A stretch of 61,592 bases of DNA from Legionellaceae bacterium (GCA_029212465.1 JARGNV010000003.1:48156-109747); one strand, 5' to 3'; counted from the stretch's first letter, positions 27,991 to 37,924 are shown. Made by a program: numbers and translations. The notes: generated by a model from the letters alone, not told the origin.

Positions 27991-28005
27991 AAAAGTGAGC
28001 GAACG

Positions 28006-28821
28006 ATGGATATGTATCTTATTATGTTTTTTTGTGTAATTAGTATTGCGTTAATAGGCGGGGTTGGCACGTTATTATGGCAATCGCGTCTAAGTCGCGA
28101 TAAGCAACTTAACCAAAAAGCGCAACTCAGAGCGCTTGATAAAGAAAGTAAGGGGCTCCGAGAGTTGCGTCAACAACAGAGTAAAGAAAGGTGTTTTCAA
28201 GCGCATTATGCAGTGCTTGGTGATACCAAAGCAGAGATTCAAGCTGTCAATCAAAAAATTGATGTGTTATTTGAGAAAAAACTTGTACTTATTCAATCGT
28301 ACGAAAAACTGGTACATGAAGCATCTTCCTATATGATACTGGGGTTTGAATTTTTCTCATCTAAAAAAACACCTAAAATATTGACTGAACACTTCGAGCA
28401 GATACTTGAAACTTATGAAAAAGAGCTTAGCACACTACAGACACATCGAGCTGGATTATGGGATATGCGAGCAGATTTTCAAAAGCACCTGCTGGATGAG
28501 GAAAAGGTGAGGAATGATCATTTAGATAACTTGTACCATGAGCATACCGCTTTGCTTGAGAAAGTGTACTTAGGACAACTTGAAAGTACGGATGCAGTGA
28601 ATAAGGCTTCTATAGAAGCAGGTACACAATCATTGCAAAGCAGCATTTTTTATCCACTCCAATTTTTAACGTCTTTTTTTAGTTCAACTAAAAAAACAGA
28701 TGTGCTAAAAAAAGTAGTGAGCGAAAATCAGCGGCGAGAAATGGTAAGCGAAGTAGAAAAAGGTGTGAATACGGATGTCACCCTTGATATGAATGAAGGT
28801 TTATTAACAGATTACTTGTAG
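28006..28821 (+). CDS. Unknown membrane-anchored coiled-coil protein, second gene of the operon
   Basis: Protein of 271 residues, family not recognised. One N-terminal membrane helix (about 3-26, LIMFFCVISIALIGGVGTLLW) is followed by a long charged region with heptad-like patterning (about 30-205, rich in Lys, Glu, Gln and Leu). A less regular tail contains a hydrophobic patch, FYPLQFLTSFF, at about 218-228. The architecture recalls anchored structural or secretion-associated proteins, but nothing specific supports a function. The gaps to its neighbours are 15 and 10 bp. Confidence 0.75.
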   Translation: MDMYLIMFFCVISIALIGGVGTLLWQSRLSRDKQLNQKAQLRALDKESKGLRELRQQQSKERCFQAHYAVLGDTKAEIQAVNQKIDVLFEKKLVLIQSYEKLVHEASSYMILGFEFFSSKKTPKILTEHFEQILETYEKELSTLQTHRAGLWDMRADFQKHLLDEEKVRNDHLDNLYHEHTALLEKVYLGQLESTDAVNKASIEAGTQSLQSSIFYPLQFLTSFFSSTKKTDVLKKVVSENQRREMVSEVEKGVNTDVTLDMNEGLLTDYL

Positions 28822-28831
28822 GGAGTGCTTA

Positions 28832-30136
28832 GTGAATAAATGTGTCCGATTTTGTTTTTACACAGGAATGGCAAATATTATTTGTATTTTAGGGCACACG
28901 AGTTCTCCAGAGGCGCTGCAACTTGCTAATAAAGGTAAACAAAATACACCGGCACCCTATCAATTTGCCGTTGGCACTTTATCTGCTTTAAACGCTAAAA
29001 ATCAGGATATTCCTCTGCGCGCACAAATCTATAGAAGTACTGATGGGGGGCAACATTGGGAGGTGCCGCAAGTGGTGACTTATCCTGATTCGTCACGTGG
29101 TGAGGTAGATAGTGAGCCGGTTATTCAACCAGAAAACACCATACTTACGAGTGTTGCATGTTTACCCTCGAGAGATGCGTGTATTGCAGGTGGGTATAGT
29201 GGCGTAGAAGACCCAAGAAGTATACTTTATGCAACAACTAACGCAGGTGACGCATGGTTTGGGCCTATTCGTCCCCCACTGCCTCAATCACTTGTTAGTA
29301 CTCAAATTAAAGATGTCAGTTATTCTAAAAAGGGATATCGTTGCCTTGCCGTTGGAGAAGCATACTTACGCGAGCGATACGCACCCAAGGTAGGTATTGC
29401 TTATCGCTCTTCAGATTGTATTAACTGGAATACACCACCTGCTGTGATTGCGCCAGAAGGTCATCATGCACTGCTTCATTCAGTGAGTTGTAGCGAGTCA
29501 GGGCTGTACTGTTTAGCTGTTGGTTTACAACCAGATACATTCGAGCTATTTTCAGCAAATACGGAAGACTATGGAAAAACTTGGCGTATTACTACACCGC
29601 CTCGCCCCTATCGTTATTCTAACATGGGGTTTTCTGCAGTTAGCTGCTCTGACTCTGGTATGGCTTGTGTTGCAGTTGGGTACATAACTGAAGGCCCGTT
29701 TGATGAAGGAACACATTGGCCTATTAGCTACACATCAACAGATGGAGGCACTACTTGGAAGGCACCTGTATTTTTAAGTGTGCCAACGGTTTACAATGAG
29801 ACTACCCTGTCAGGCGTAACCTGTGATAGTGAAGGTAATCAGTGCATTGCATTTGGGATGAGTTCAGCGGGCTTGTTCTTTAAAACGCCAATTATTTATA
29901 AGACTTTAGACGCAGGTTTAACCTGGAGTTTAATAACGCCCGGAACAATCAGTGCTATGCAGCAGCTAAATGACATTTCTTGTAATGAACACTTGGAGCA
30001 TTGCACGCTTGTTGGGAGTCATGCTTCAGGTCCGGTTAGTTATTCATCGCTTGATGGTGGAAATACTTGGCGCGGGCCTTTCCGCATTAAAACGCCTGAA
30101 GGGTTTAAAGAAAGCCAGGTGCTGGGTGCTGGATGA
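28832..30136 (+). CDS. Seven-repeat Asp-box (BNR) beta-propeller protein, probably exported
   Basis: Protein of 434 residues built of repeats of about 55 residues. Asp-box motifs (S-x-D-x-G-x-T-W) occur at about 69-76, 135-142, 192-199, 243-251, 302-309, 358-365 and 406-413. Five of the intervening segments carry a Cys pair about seven residues apart followed by AVG or similar (110/117, 220/227, 272/279, 331/338, 384/391); a sixth has only the second Cys. Seven repeats suggest a seven-bladed, disulfide-stabilised propeller. The N-terminus (about 5-21) is hydrophobic and could be a signal peptide, though weak. GTG start with GGGAG upstream. Sialidase catalytic Arg residues were not identified, so an enzyme activity is not claimed. 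Confidence 0.82.
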   Translation: MNKCVRFCFYTGMANIICILGHTSSPEALQLANKGKQNTPAPYQFAVGTLSALNAKNQDIPLRAQIYRSTDGGQHWEVPQVVTYPDSSRGEVDSEPVIQPENTILTSVACLPSRDACIAGGYSGVEDPRSILYATTNAGDAWFGPIRPPLPQSLVSTQIKDVSYSKKGYRCLAVGEAYLRERYAPKVGIAYRSSDCINWNTPPAVIAPEGHHALLHSVSCSESGLYCLAVGLQPDTFELFSANTEDYGKTWRITTPPRPYRYSNMGFSAVSCSDSGMACVAVGYITEGPFDEGTHWPISYTSTDGGTTWKAPVFLSVPTVYNETTLSGVTCDSEGNQCIAFGMSSAGLFFKTPIIYKTLDAGLTWSLITPGTISAMQQLNDISCNEHLEHCTLVGSHASGPVSYSSLDGGNTWRGPFRIKTPEGFKESQVLGAG

Positions 30137-30140
30137 GAGG

Positions 30141-31226
30141 TTATAAATAAATTGCGCCTAAAATAGCGGGTTTTTTAGCACCCGTGATGGCTGTTAAATC
30201 GAGAGAATTATGGTTTAACGTTTGTTTTGCAAACCATGCAAACATCATTGCCTCGAGGTAGTTAGGATCTATATGAGCGATATGGCTCGTATGCACTGAG
30301 AGGAGAGGCAAATAACTGCTTAAAGCGTCAATGAGAGCTTGGTTATGTGCCCCACCACCACATAGTAATACTTGTGTGCAAGGGATGTACGAGTTTTGGA
30401 TGACATCAGCAATTGACCGCGCGGTTAGGTGGAGTAAGGTTGCTTGAATATCTTCTGTTTTCTGCCCCGCTTCAATATACTGCTCAAGCCATGTGAGTGA
30501 ATAATAAGATTTATCGATGCTTTTTGGGGCCTCTTTTTTAAAATATGCATCGTTTAAGAGTGCTTTTAAAAGTGTTGGTATGATAGTTCCTGTGCGAGCC
30601 CAATTGCCATTGGCATCATAAGGTAGGCTTTTATGTTTTCTAATCCAAGCATCCATGAGTGTATTGCCTGGGCCTGTATCATACCCTATGGGAGAGGCTG
30701 ATTGGTCTAAGAAGGTTATATTAGAAATGCCGCCAATATTAACCACCGCAAGGGGTAAATTTTCATTTTTAAAGCACTCCTTGTGGTAGCATGGCGCAAG
30801 CGGTGCTCCCTGCCCGCCTAGGATAAGGTCACGTGTTCTGAAGTCTGCAACAACGGTAATGCCTGTTTTTTCAGCAATGGTGTGCGGGCATCCCAGTTGT
30901 AATGTTGCTGGGATAGTAGTATTTGGGCTGTGATAAACGGTTTGTCCATGGCTTCCAATCGCTGTGATGTCAGAAGCTTGGTAAGGCGTTTGTTTAAGTA
31001 GTGCAAGTGTTGCGTCTGAAAATGATTGACCAATAAGGTGGTGCAGCTCTAGGAGTGATTGGAGTGTGTATGGCTTTGATGGGTTAAAGTCGAGTAGCTG
31101 TGCCTTTAATGCTGCAGGATATGGGTATGTGATGCCTTGAATCAGTTGGTGCGTGTCTGGATTAACCAACGCAGCATCAATGCCATCCATACTTGTACCA
31201 GACATGAGTCCGATATATAAACTCAT
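30141..31226 (-). CDS. anmK: Anhydro-N-acetylmuramic acid kinase
   Basis: Phosphorylates 1,6-anhydro-MurNAc released in peptidoglycan turnover, opening the anhydro ring; 361 residues, close to E. coli (369). The N-terminal phosphate-binding signature YIGLMSGTSMDGIDAALV is intact, with TIGSHGQTVYHSP-type and VVADFRTRDLILGGQGAPL blocks, NIGGISNIT and LLCGGGAHNQAL. The ATG at 31226 shares ATGA with the tatD stop; a start seven codons earlier lies inside tatD. It ends four bases from the convergent propeller gene. Confidence 0.94.
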   Translation of the reverse strand: MSLYIGLMSGTSMDGIDAALVNPDTHQLIQGITYPYPAALKAQLLDFNPSKPYTLQSLLELHHLIGQSFSDATLALLKQTPYQASDITAIGSHGQTVYHSPNTTIPATLQLGCPHTIAEKTGITVVADFRTRDLILGGQGAPLAPCYHKECFKNENLPLAVVNIGGISNITFLDQSASPIGYDTGPGNTLMDAWIRKHKSLPYDANGNWARTGTIIPTLLKALLNDAYFKKEAPKSIDKSYYSLTWLEQYIEAGQKTEDIQATLLHLTARSIADVIQNSYIPCTQVLLCGGGAHNQALIDALSSYLPLLSVHTSHIAHIDPNYLEAMMFAWFAKQTLNHNSLDLTAITGAKKPAILGAIYL

Positions 31227-32035
31227 AACGGTGTTACCTGAAAGCAACGATAAAAATTGGCAGTTGTTTCGCGCGCAATGGTTTCATAAGAAGTTTCACG
31301 CAATTGTGCCAACGCTTCTGCTACGTGTTTGACCCAGGCTGGGTGATTTGGTTTTCCGCGGTTGGGCGTTGGGGCAAGATAAGGCGCATCTGTTTCAATC
31401 AGTATTTTATCAAGTGGCGCCTTTTTAGCAACATCATGCAGGACATGGGCATTTTTAAAGGTGACAATGCCTGAAAATGAGATGTAAAAGTTGAGGTCGA
31501 TAGCACGCTGTGCGATATCCCAGTTTTCTGAAAAGCAGTGCATGACGCCACCAATTTCATCTGCCTTTTCTTCTTTCATAATTTGCAGTGTGTCTTCTGC
31601 TGCAGCGCGTGTATGAATAATTAAAGGTTTATTGAGCGCACGTGCAACACGGATGTGGGTTCGAAAACTTTCGTGCTGCATTTTTATTGCTTCTGCTGTT
31701 TCCGTTCTAAAGTAGTCCAGGCCTGTTTCACCCAAAGCAATACAGCCAGGTGTATTTGCGAGTGTTTTGAGTGTGTCAGTATCTAGTGCATGTTCTGTGA
31801 CATCGTTTGGGTGAACACCGATAGAAATACTGACATCAGTATAGCGTTTATTGAGCTCACTCAATATGAGTGCATCTTCGGGGGTGATACAAACACACAG
31901 AAAATGCTTAACCCCTGCAGCGCGCGCTTCATCAAGTGCTGCATCTAAGCTACCACCAAATGCGGTTAAATCCAATTGATTGAGGTGGCAATGTGAGTCA
32001 ATGATTGGGAATGGTTGGGTATGTTCGTTGGTCAT
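31223..32035 (-). CDS. TatD-family metal-dependent deoxyribonuclease (YcfH-like)
   Basis: TIM-barrel metallohydrolase of 270 residues. IDSHCHLNQLD supplies the HxH metal pair near the N-terminus, GETGLDYF the Glu, IIHTRAA and GVMHCFSENW the His residues, and IETDAPYLAPTPNRGKPNHP the final Asp. It matches YcfH, the TatD paralog found downstream of holB in gammaproteobacteria. Both ends overlap neighbours by four bases (ATGA): holB upstream and anmK downstream. Confidence 0.92.
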   Translation of the reverse strand: MTNEHTQPFPIIDSHCHLNQLDLTAFGGSLDAALDEARAAGVKHFLCVCITPEDALILSELNKRYTDVSISIGVHPNDVTEHALDTDTLKTLANTPGCIALGETGLDYFRTETAEAIKMQHESFRTHIRVARALNKPLIIHTRAAAEDTLQIMKEEKADEIGGVMHCFSENWDIAQRAIDLNFYISFSGIVTFKNAHVLHDVAKKAPLDKILIETDAPYLAPTPNRGKPNHPAWVKHVAEALAQLRETSYETIARETTANFYRCFQVTPL

Positions 32036-32928
32036 ATGTATCCCATTAAAAGGGTTTCGAGTACAAGCGTTGAGTTTAAAGGGATGTCTTGGTGCATTTG
32101 TTGTGTGAACTTTAAAATCATATCTAATTGTTTGAAATAATGCACGGGTGAATGCTTTGATGCAAGCTTTGCTATAGGGTGGCCTGGGCTAACGGATGGG
32201 TCAGGAATCAGTTGATAGCGCAGCAGTGTTGTTGTGAGTAATTGAAAAAACCACAACCAGTCAACCAAGGCATGTGGTGTGCCCCACTCGCTTGCGAGTT
32301 GGCATATAGACGTACTTTGATGCGATAAGCCGGATATTTTTTGAATAATGGTTGCTTGCTCTTTAAATAAAAGACCACGAGGGCTGTCGGCATTGTATTG
32401 TAAGCCAATATTTAAATAGCCTGGTGCATCGTGGCTGACTGTGACATGAGGGTCTTCAATTGTATGAACTTGACACCGACTCATAATTGTTTGAGGAAGG
32501 GTATCAAGATGTGTCGCAAGCAAAATAAAGTGTGTATGGTTAGGCGGCTCTTCGAGTAGCTTCAGAAGCGCATTGGATGCCGAACGATTCAACTCATTGG
32601 CAGGATGGATGATAATGATCTGATATAGTGCACACTGAGGTGTTTGATAAACCGTTTGTTGTAACTGTCGAATTTGATCAACTTTGATTGCAACCCCTGC
32701 TTTTTCTTGGGTGATATATATCATATCAGGGTGTGTTTGTTGATGCACAAGCATACAAGCACGACAAGTACCACAAGGCTTTTTTTCAGACTCACACAGC
32801 ATGCTTTGTGTAAGTTCTTTGGCTAAATCAAGCATTGAAGTATGCTCTGAGCCAACCAGTAGACTTGCTTGTGGTAATGCTTTTGTAAGCTGTGCTATAA
32901 GCTTATGACTGGATAAATTCATAGCCAT
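32032..32928 (-). CDS. holB: DNA polymerase III delta-prime subunit
   Basis: Clamp-loader subunit of 298 residues. The zinc-binding cluster CESEKKPCGTCRACMLVHQ (four Cys) is followed by the AAA+ core with IIHPANELNRSASNALLKLLEEPP and the sensor-1-like MSRCQVHTIE. The Walker A loop is degenerate, as in other delta-prime subunits. The start lies inside tmk (26-bp overlap) and the stop overlaps tatD. Two in-frame ATGs, 32928 and 32922, are equally possible. Confidence 0.93.
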   Translation of the reverse strand: MAMNLSSHKLIAQLTKALPQASLLVGSEHTSMLDLAKELTQSMLCESEKKPCGTCRACMLVHQQTHPDMIYITQEKAGVAIKVDQIRQLQQTVYQTPQCALYQIIIIHPANELNRSASNALLKLLEEPPNHTHFILLATHLDTLPQTIMSRCQVHTIEDPHVTVSHDAPGYLNIGLQYNADSPRGLLFKEQATIIQKISGLSHQSTSICQLASEWGTPHALVDWLWFFQLLTTTLLRYQLIPDPSVSPGHPIAKLASKHSPVHYFKQLDMILKFTQQMHQDIPLNSTLVLETLLMGYI

Positions 32929-33559
32929 GAGACACCAGGTGTTGTTCTAGCGTTGTACGAATGAGGTGCTGTACCATTGCGAGTGGTTTACTTGCATCAA
33001 TTAAAATAGTGTTATCAAGTGTGCTGAGCCTTTTATGGTATGCGTCATAGACGCGATGAAAAAAATCAACGGACTCTTGTTCTATTCGGTCGGTATGTCC
33101 GCGCTCTAAAATACGTTGTAGGCCTTGCTCGGGAGGTAAGTCTAAAAAAAGAATAAGGTCTGGGTTGAGGTTTTGAACACAAAAGCTTGATAAGTGTTGA
33201 ATCATAGCTTCATCAAGCCCTCTTCCACCACCTTGATAAGCCCATGTGGAGAGTTCGAAGCGGTCAGCTAACACCCAGGCACCACGCGCGAGTGCAGGCC
33301 GAACTACTTGCTCAATCAGTTGAAAGCGAGCAGCATAAAATAAAAGGAGCTCCGAGTGTGCGAGCAATGGCTCCTTATCTGATGTTTGTTGAATGATTTC
33401 ACGAATCTTTTCGCCAACGCGTGTTCCCCCTGGCTCCCTGGTTGTGATCAACTCGGAAACATAGGGAGAAAGAAAGCGTTTAATCGTGGTGAGGGCAGTT
33501 GACTTTCCGGCTCCCTCTAAGCCTTCGAGTACAACAAATTGACCAGGCAATGCTGCCAT
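32903..33559 (-). CDS. tmk: Thymidylate kinase
   Basis: Converts dTMP to dTDP; 218 residues. The P-loop GLEGAGKSTAL, the TREPGGTRVGEKIRE motif, DRFELSTWAYQGGGRG and the lid region RILERGHTDRIEQES are complete. It lies three bases downstream of fabF. pabC and mltG, which stand between fabF and tmk in E. coli, are absent here. Confidence 0.96.
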   Translation of the reverse strand: MAALPGQFVVLEGLEGAGKSTALTTIKRFLSPYVSELITTREPGGTRVGEKIREIIQQTSDKEPLLAHSELLLFYAARFQLIEQVVRPALARGAWVLADRFELSTWAYQGGGRGLDEAMIQHLSSFCVQNLNPDLILFLDLPPEQGLQRILERGHTDRIEQESVDFFHRVYDAYHKRLSTLDNTILIDASKPLAMVQHLIRTTLEQHLVSHGYEFIQS

Positions 33560-33562
33560 CAG

Positions 33563-34807
33563 TTACGACTCAAATTTTTTAAACAATAACGTTCCATTGG
33601 TTCCACCAAATCCTAAGGAGTTACTTAAGACATAGTTTATGGCACGTTTTTGTGGTGTATGTGGCACATAATTTAAATCACAGCCATCATCAGGGTTATC
33701 CAAATTAATGGTAGGCGGCGCAATTTGATCGCGAATGGCAAGAATACTAAAAATAGCTTCAATTGCACCTGCAGCACCTAAAAGGTGACCTGTCATCGAC
33801 TTAGTGGAACTGACTGCTAAATTGTAAGCATGGTCTTTAAAAATGCGCTTAATTGCCAAGGTTTCGTTCTTATCGTTTAAATAAGTAGAAGTACCGTGTG
33901 CATTAATATAATCAACTTCGTGAGGCTGAATGCCTGCATCTTTAATGGCAGCTTCCATAGCGGCAGTTGCACCCTCAGCATTTTCATCTGGTGAAGTAAT
34001 ATGATAGGCATCGCCGGACATACCAAAACCTGCTAGTTCCGCATAAATTTTAGCACCACGTGCTTTTGCATGCTCATATTCTTCAAGTACTAAAACGCCT
34101 GCGCCATCCCCCATTACAAAGCCATCTCTGTCTTTATCAAATGGGCGAGAGGCCTTTTCGGGTTCATCATTGCGTTTTGACAGTGCTCGAACAGCTGAAA
34201 AGCCTGCCAGACATAAGGGCGTTAATGTCATTTCAGCACCACCACACACCATTACATCCGCATCGCCATATGCAATCATACGCCCGGCAAGACCAATGCT
34301 ATGGGTGCCAGTTGTACATGCGGTTACTATAGAAAGGTTTGGGCCTTTTAAGTTGTGCTTAATCGAAATTTGTCCCGCCACCATATTGATAATGCCAGCA
34401 GGAATAAAAAATGGAGAGACTTTTCGCGGACCAGATTGCATTAACCTGTCTTGATTATTGGTAATGGTTTGTATGCCGCCTATGCCCGCACCCACAGAAA
34501 CACCTATGCGATGCGATAACGCTTCTGTAATATCAAGATTTGCATCAGCAAGCGCTTCATCGGCTGCAACCACACCATACTGTGTGAATGGGTCCATCTT
34601 TCGAGCTTCTTTTGCTGGGATATAATCTTCAACATTAAAGTTTTTAACTTTCGCCCAAAATTTTGTGGAATAGCTCGAAGTGTCAAGCCCTTCTACAGGG
34701 CCTGCACCACTCACACCCGCGAGGATGTTTTTCCAGGTTTCATCGACGTTAAGCCCAACGGGGGTTAACATACCAAGACCTGTGATAACAACGCGTCTCT
34801 TAACCAT
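33563..34807 (-). CDS. fabF: 3-oxoacyl-ACP synthase II
   Basis: Elongating condensing enzyme of fatty-acid synthesis, 414 residues. The active-site Cys lies in [12 protein letters not shown], and the two His residues in [14 protein letters not shown] and [13 protein letters not shown], giving the Cys-His-His triad. The N-terminus [15 protein letters not shown] is standard. It follows acpP after three bases and precedes tmk by three bases, so it bridges the lipid and nucleotide/replication parts of the operon. Confidence 0.97.
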   Translation of the reverse strand: MVKRRVVITGLGMLTPVGLNVDETWKNILAGVSGAGPVEGLDTSSYSTKFWAKVKNFNVEDYIPAKEARKMDPFTQYGVVAADEALADANLDITEALSHRIGVSVGAGIGGIQTITNNQDRLMQSGPRKVSPFFIPAGIINMVAGQISIKHNLKGPNLSIVTACTTGTHSIGLAGRMIAYGDADVMVCGGAEMTLTPLCLAGFSAVRALSKRNDEPEKASRPFDKDRDGFVMGDGAGVLVLEEYEHAKARGAKIYAELAGFGMSGDAYHITSPDENAEGATAAMEAAIKDAGIQPHEVDYINAHGTSTYLNDKNETLAIKRIFKDHAYNLAVSSTKSMTGHLLGAAGAIEAIFSILAIRDQIAPPTINLDNPDDGCDLNYVPHTPQKRAINYVLSNSLGFGGTNGTLLFKKFES

Positions 34808-34810
34808 AGA

Positions 34811-35065
34811 TTAGTCTTGACTCTTGAGGTTTGCATCGATGTAGTCGATAGCACCTTGTACGGTTGTTATTTGTTCTGCTTTTTCATCGGGAATTTCTGT
34901 TTCAAACTCCTCTTCTAACGCCATAACTAATTCAACTGTATCTAAGGAGTCAGCACCTAAGTCATCCACAAAAGAAGCATCATTTTTTAACTCTTCTTCT
35001 TTTACGCCCAATTGTTCAGCAACAATTTTACGGACTCTTTCTGCTACTGTACCATTTGCACTCAT
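34811..35065 (-). CDS. acpP: Acyl carrier protein
   Basis: Carries growing acyl chains on a 4-prime-phosphopantetheine arm; 84 residues. The modified Ser is in the canonical [18 protein letters not shown]. It is strongly acidic. The N-terminal [20 protein letters not shown] is slightly longer than the E. coli version. There are 95 bp between fabG and acpP, the largest gap of the cluster, so acpP may have its own promoter, as in E. coli. Confidence 0.97.
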   Translation of the reverse strand: MSANGTVAERVRKIVAEQLGVKEEELKNDASFVDDLGADSLDTVELVMALEEEFETEIPDEKAEQITTVQGAIDYIDANLKSQD

Positions 35066-35160
35066 AACCTATAGTTCCTTTTTCGATTGATAAAAAATAA
35101 AAAAATCTACTGCTGGGTAGTTTATTCGATTCTTAAAATAACGCAAGTTTTACAACCTTT

Positions 35161-35907
35161 TTAATGCATGTACATACCACCATTGACATGAATTGTTTCG
35201 CCAGTGATATATTTTGCAGCATCTGATGCAAGAAAAGCAACTGCTGCAGCGATATCTTCTGGTGCACCAAAGCGCTTCAATGGAATACGCTTTTTCATTT
35301 CAGACTTAACCATATCAGGCAAAACTTCAGTCATTTCTGTTTCGATAAAACCTGGGGCTACCACATTGACAGTGATACCACGACTACCAATTTCTTGCGC
35401 TAATGACTTAGAAAATCCTATTAAGCCCGCTTTTGCGGCGGTATAGTTGGTTTGTCCTGAGTTGCCACTTGAACCAACGACTGAGCCAACATTAATAATG
35501 CGACCAAAGCGCGCGCGAAACATGGGTTTTATAGCCGCACGTGTCATCCGAAAGATAGCACTCAAATTGGTTGCAATGACGCGATCCCATTCTTCATCGC
35601 TCATACGAAGCAATAAGTTATCTGCTGTGACGCCTGCGTTATTGACCAATATATGGGGCGTTTTATCTGCATCATCGAGCGTGGATAAAAGCGTGTCTAT
35701 ACTGTTTGAATCAGTAACATTTAAAACGGCGCCTTCTCCAGGAAGATTTGCCGCCTCTAAATATGTGCTGATGTTTTGTGCACCTTTTTCGGTGGTTGCA
35801 GTTCCGATAACATAGGCACCATTTTCGGCTAATGTTTTGGCAATCGCCATACCAATACCACGACTTGCGCCTGTAACAAGCGCGATTCTATCTTTTAAAC
35901 TGTTCAT
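35161..35907 (-). CDS. fabG: 3-oxoacyl-ACP reductase
   Basis: NADPH-dependent reductase of the fatty-acid cycle, 248 residues. It has the cofactor motif TGASRGIG, NNAGVT, and the catalytic Ser-Tyr-Lys in GSVVGSSGNSGQTNYTAAKAG, with VNVVAPGFIETEMT after it. The start overlaps fabD by four bases (ATGA, 35904-35907). It is distinct from the FabG-like SDR at 8886-9632, which lies outside any lipid cluster. Confidence 0.96.
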   Translation of the reverse strand: MNSLKDRIALVTGASRGIGMAIAKTLAENGAYVIGTATTEKGAQNISTYLEAANLPGEGAVLNVTDSNSIDTLLSTLDDADKTPHILVNNAGVTADNLLLRMSDEEWDRVIATNLSAIFRMTRAAIKPMFRARFGRIINVGSVVGSSGNSGQTNYTAAKAGLIGFSKSLAQEIGSRGITVNVVAPGFIETEMTEVLPDMVKSEMKKRIPLKRFGAPEDIAAAVAFLASDAAKYITGETIHVNGGMYMH

Positions 35908-36866
35908 TTAGAAATTCCCTCAAGGCTTAAGTATTTTTCAAGATTTGCGGGTGTATTTACACTGGCAGCAGAAATACTTCTATCGATTCGTTTTACAAGG
36001 CCTGATAAAACACTGCCTGGACCACACTCAATGATATGTGTGATGCCGGACTGCTGCATTGCTTGAATCGTTTCAACCCATCTAACTGGGCTATACAGTT
36101 GTTTTGCAAGCAATTTCCGCATGGTTTCTGGGTTATCATGAATGCTTAAATCAACATTACTAATGACTGCACGCTTAGGGCTTTTGATGGGGGTTTGATG
36201 CAGTACTGCCTCAAACTTTACGGCAGCGCCAGATAACAGTGAGCAGTGACAAGGTACGCTGACTGGAATTTCACGCGCAAGCCTTGCGCCCATTGCATCA
36301 GCAGCTTTCATTGCTGCGTTTACCGCGCTTGTGTGCCCTGCAATAACAACCTGGCCTATTGCATTGTAATTAGCGGGGGTAACTTGTTGTATGCTTGTTG
36401 AAGCTTCACGACAGGCCTCTTCTACCTGCTCGTCGCTCAAGCCCACAATGGCCGCCATTGCACCTTCACCGAGAGGAACGTTTTCTTGCATGAGCTGCCC
36501 GCGTGCTTGAACGAGTTTTGCTGCATCTTCAAGTGCAATGGCATCAGCACATACAAGGGCTGCATATTCGCCAAGGCTATGCCCTGCGGAAATACGCGCA
36601 TCAATACCATAGCTTTCAAGTATGCGATAAACAGCAACATCTGATGTGAGCATGGCAACTTGGGTGTACTCTGTTTGGTTGAGTTGTTCTTCAGGGCCTT
36701 TTTGTATGAGGTCCCAAAGATTATACCCGAGTGTGTCAGATACTTGGGTAAACACGTCTTGAACCAGAGGGTATTGGTCGCTCAGTTCATTTAACATGCC
36801 AATGGATTGAGAGCCTTGCCCTGGAAATACGAAGGCTTTTTGAGCAGATTCGACTGGGTGAGTCAT
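35904..36866 (-). CDS. fabD: Malonyl-CoA:ACP transacylase
   Basis: Loads malonyl groups onto ACP; 320 residues. It has the oxyanion-loop motif [12 protein letters not shown], nucleophile Ser in [16 protein letters not shown], conserved Arg in VQARGQLMQ, catalytic His in [11 protein letters not shown] and the C-terminal [14 protein letters not shown]. It is coupled by ATGA overlaps to plsX upstream and fabG downstream. fabH, normally between plsX and fabD, is missing from this position. Confidence 0.97.
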   Translation of the reverse strand: MTHPVESAQKAFVFPGQGSQSIGMLNELSDQYPLVQDVFTQVSDTLGYNLWDLIQKGPEEQLNQTEYTQVAMLTSDVAVYRILESYGIDARISAGHSLGEYAALVCADAIALEDAAKLVQARGQLMQENVPLGEGAMAAIVGLSDEQVEEACREASTSIQQVTPANYNAIGQVVIAGHTSAVNAAMKAADAMGARLAREIPVSVPCHCSLLSGAAVKFEAVLHQTPIKSPKRAVISNVDLSIHDNPETMRKLLAKQLYSPVRWVETIQAMQQSGITHIIECGPGSVLSGLVKRIDRSISAASVNTPANLEKYLSLEGISK

Positions 36867-37924
36867 AATGCAACCCCTTGTTCTACAAAGCTTGATATTT
36901 GTTCACGGACTAAATCGACCACACGATTTTCGACTTGTATGGATGCTTGCTCAAGTGCAAACTGAAACGCCTCTGCAGAGGCACCACCATGACTTTTTAC
37001 AACAATGCCATTGAGGCCGATTAGGGTCGCACCGTTATAGCGTGCAGGGTCGATACGTTTTTTTAGCTGCATGAGGACAGGACGCGCTAATATACTCACG
37101 AACTTTGTCCAAGCATTTTTCATAAATGCTTCTTTTAAAACCAAAGCAATTAGCTTATATAGGCCCTCACTTGATTTAAGCGCAACATTACCGACAAAAC
37201 CATCACATACAATTAAGTCAGCTTCACCTGAGTAGAAGTCATTTCCTTCGACATATCCCATGTAATTCATGACATCACACTCAGACAGCATTTGTGCGGT
37301 ACGTTTTACTTGGTCATTACCTTTAATTTCTTCAACACCCACATTTAAAACCGCAACAGTTGGCTTATCTTTGTGGTCAACTGCTTTAACCAGCGCTGAT
37401 CCCATTACAGCAAACTGAAACAGGTGTTCAGCGCGTGAGTCAACGTTTGCACCTAAATCAATGACGCGTGTTTTAGAGTGCTTAGTAGGTAGTTCAGCAA
37501 TAATAGCGGGTCTATCAATACCTGGAAGTGTTTTTAACACAAAGCGTGCAGTTGCCATTAAAGCACCTGTATTACCAGCGCTAACACAAGCCTCGGCCTC
37601 CCCTTCTTTCACCAAGTTAATGGCGATGCGCATAGAAGATTTTTTCTTTTTTCTTAACGCATGCGAAGGCAGCTCGTCCATGTCTACCACTTCTGGCGCA
37701 TGAACAATTGTAAACTGTGCGTGATTAGTCACTCCGTGACGTTCTAAATGCGCTTCAATTGCCTCTTTATCACCAACCAGTAATAAATGTAAGTTCGCAT
37801 TTCTTCCGACGGCGGCAATGCATGCAGGAATCGTGACACTTAAGCCATGATCCCCTCCCATCGCATCAACTGAAACCGTTATGGCTTTCAAGTTGTTACT
37901 CGTCGTCTTCGTACATTGTGTCAT
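36863..37924 (-). CDS. plsX: Phosphate acyltransferase PlsX
   Basis: Makes acyl-phosphate from acyl-ACP for phospholipid synthesis; up to 353 residues. It has [19 protein letters not shown] near the N-terminus, [22 protein letters not shown], and the C-terminal GVVVKSHG-like motif (here [15 protein letters not shown]). The ATG at 37924 overlaps rpmF by 29 bp. A TTG at 37891, four bases after the rpmF stop, would give the more typical short N-terminus ([14 protein letters not shown]), so the start is uncertain. The stop overlaps fabD (ATGA). Confidence 0.94.
   Translation of the reverse strand: MTQCTKTTSNNLKAITVSVDAMGGDHGLSVTIPACIAAVGRNANLHLLLVGDKEAIEAHLERHGVTNHAQFTIVHAPEVVDMDELPSHALRKKKKSSMRIAINLVKEGEAEACVSAGNTGALMATARFVLKTLPGIDRPAIIAELPTKHSKTRVIDLGANVDSRAEHLFQFAVMGSALVKAVDHKDKPTVAVLNVGVEEIKGNDQVKRTAQMLSECDVMNYMGYVEGNDFYSGEADLIVCDGFVGNVALKSSEGLYKLIALVLKEAFMKNAWTKFVSILARPVLMQLKKRIDPARYNGATLIGLNGIVVKSHGGASAEAFQFALEQASIQVENRVVDLVREQISSFVEQGVAL

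Noticed and set aside
34060-34454. Two overlapping plus-strand frames of 90-94 codons opposite fabF
   Set aside because: They lie antisense to a complete fabF and have no domain, start context or neighbour support.
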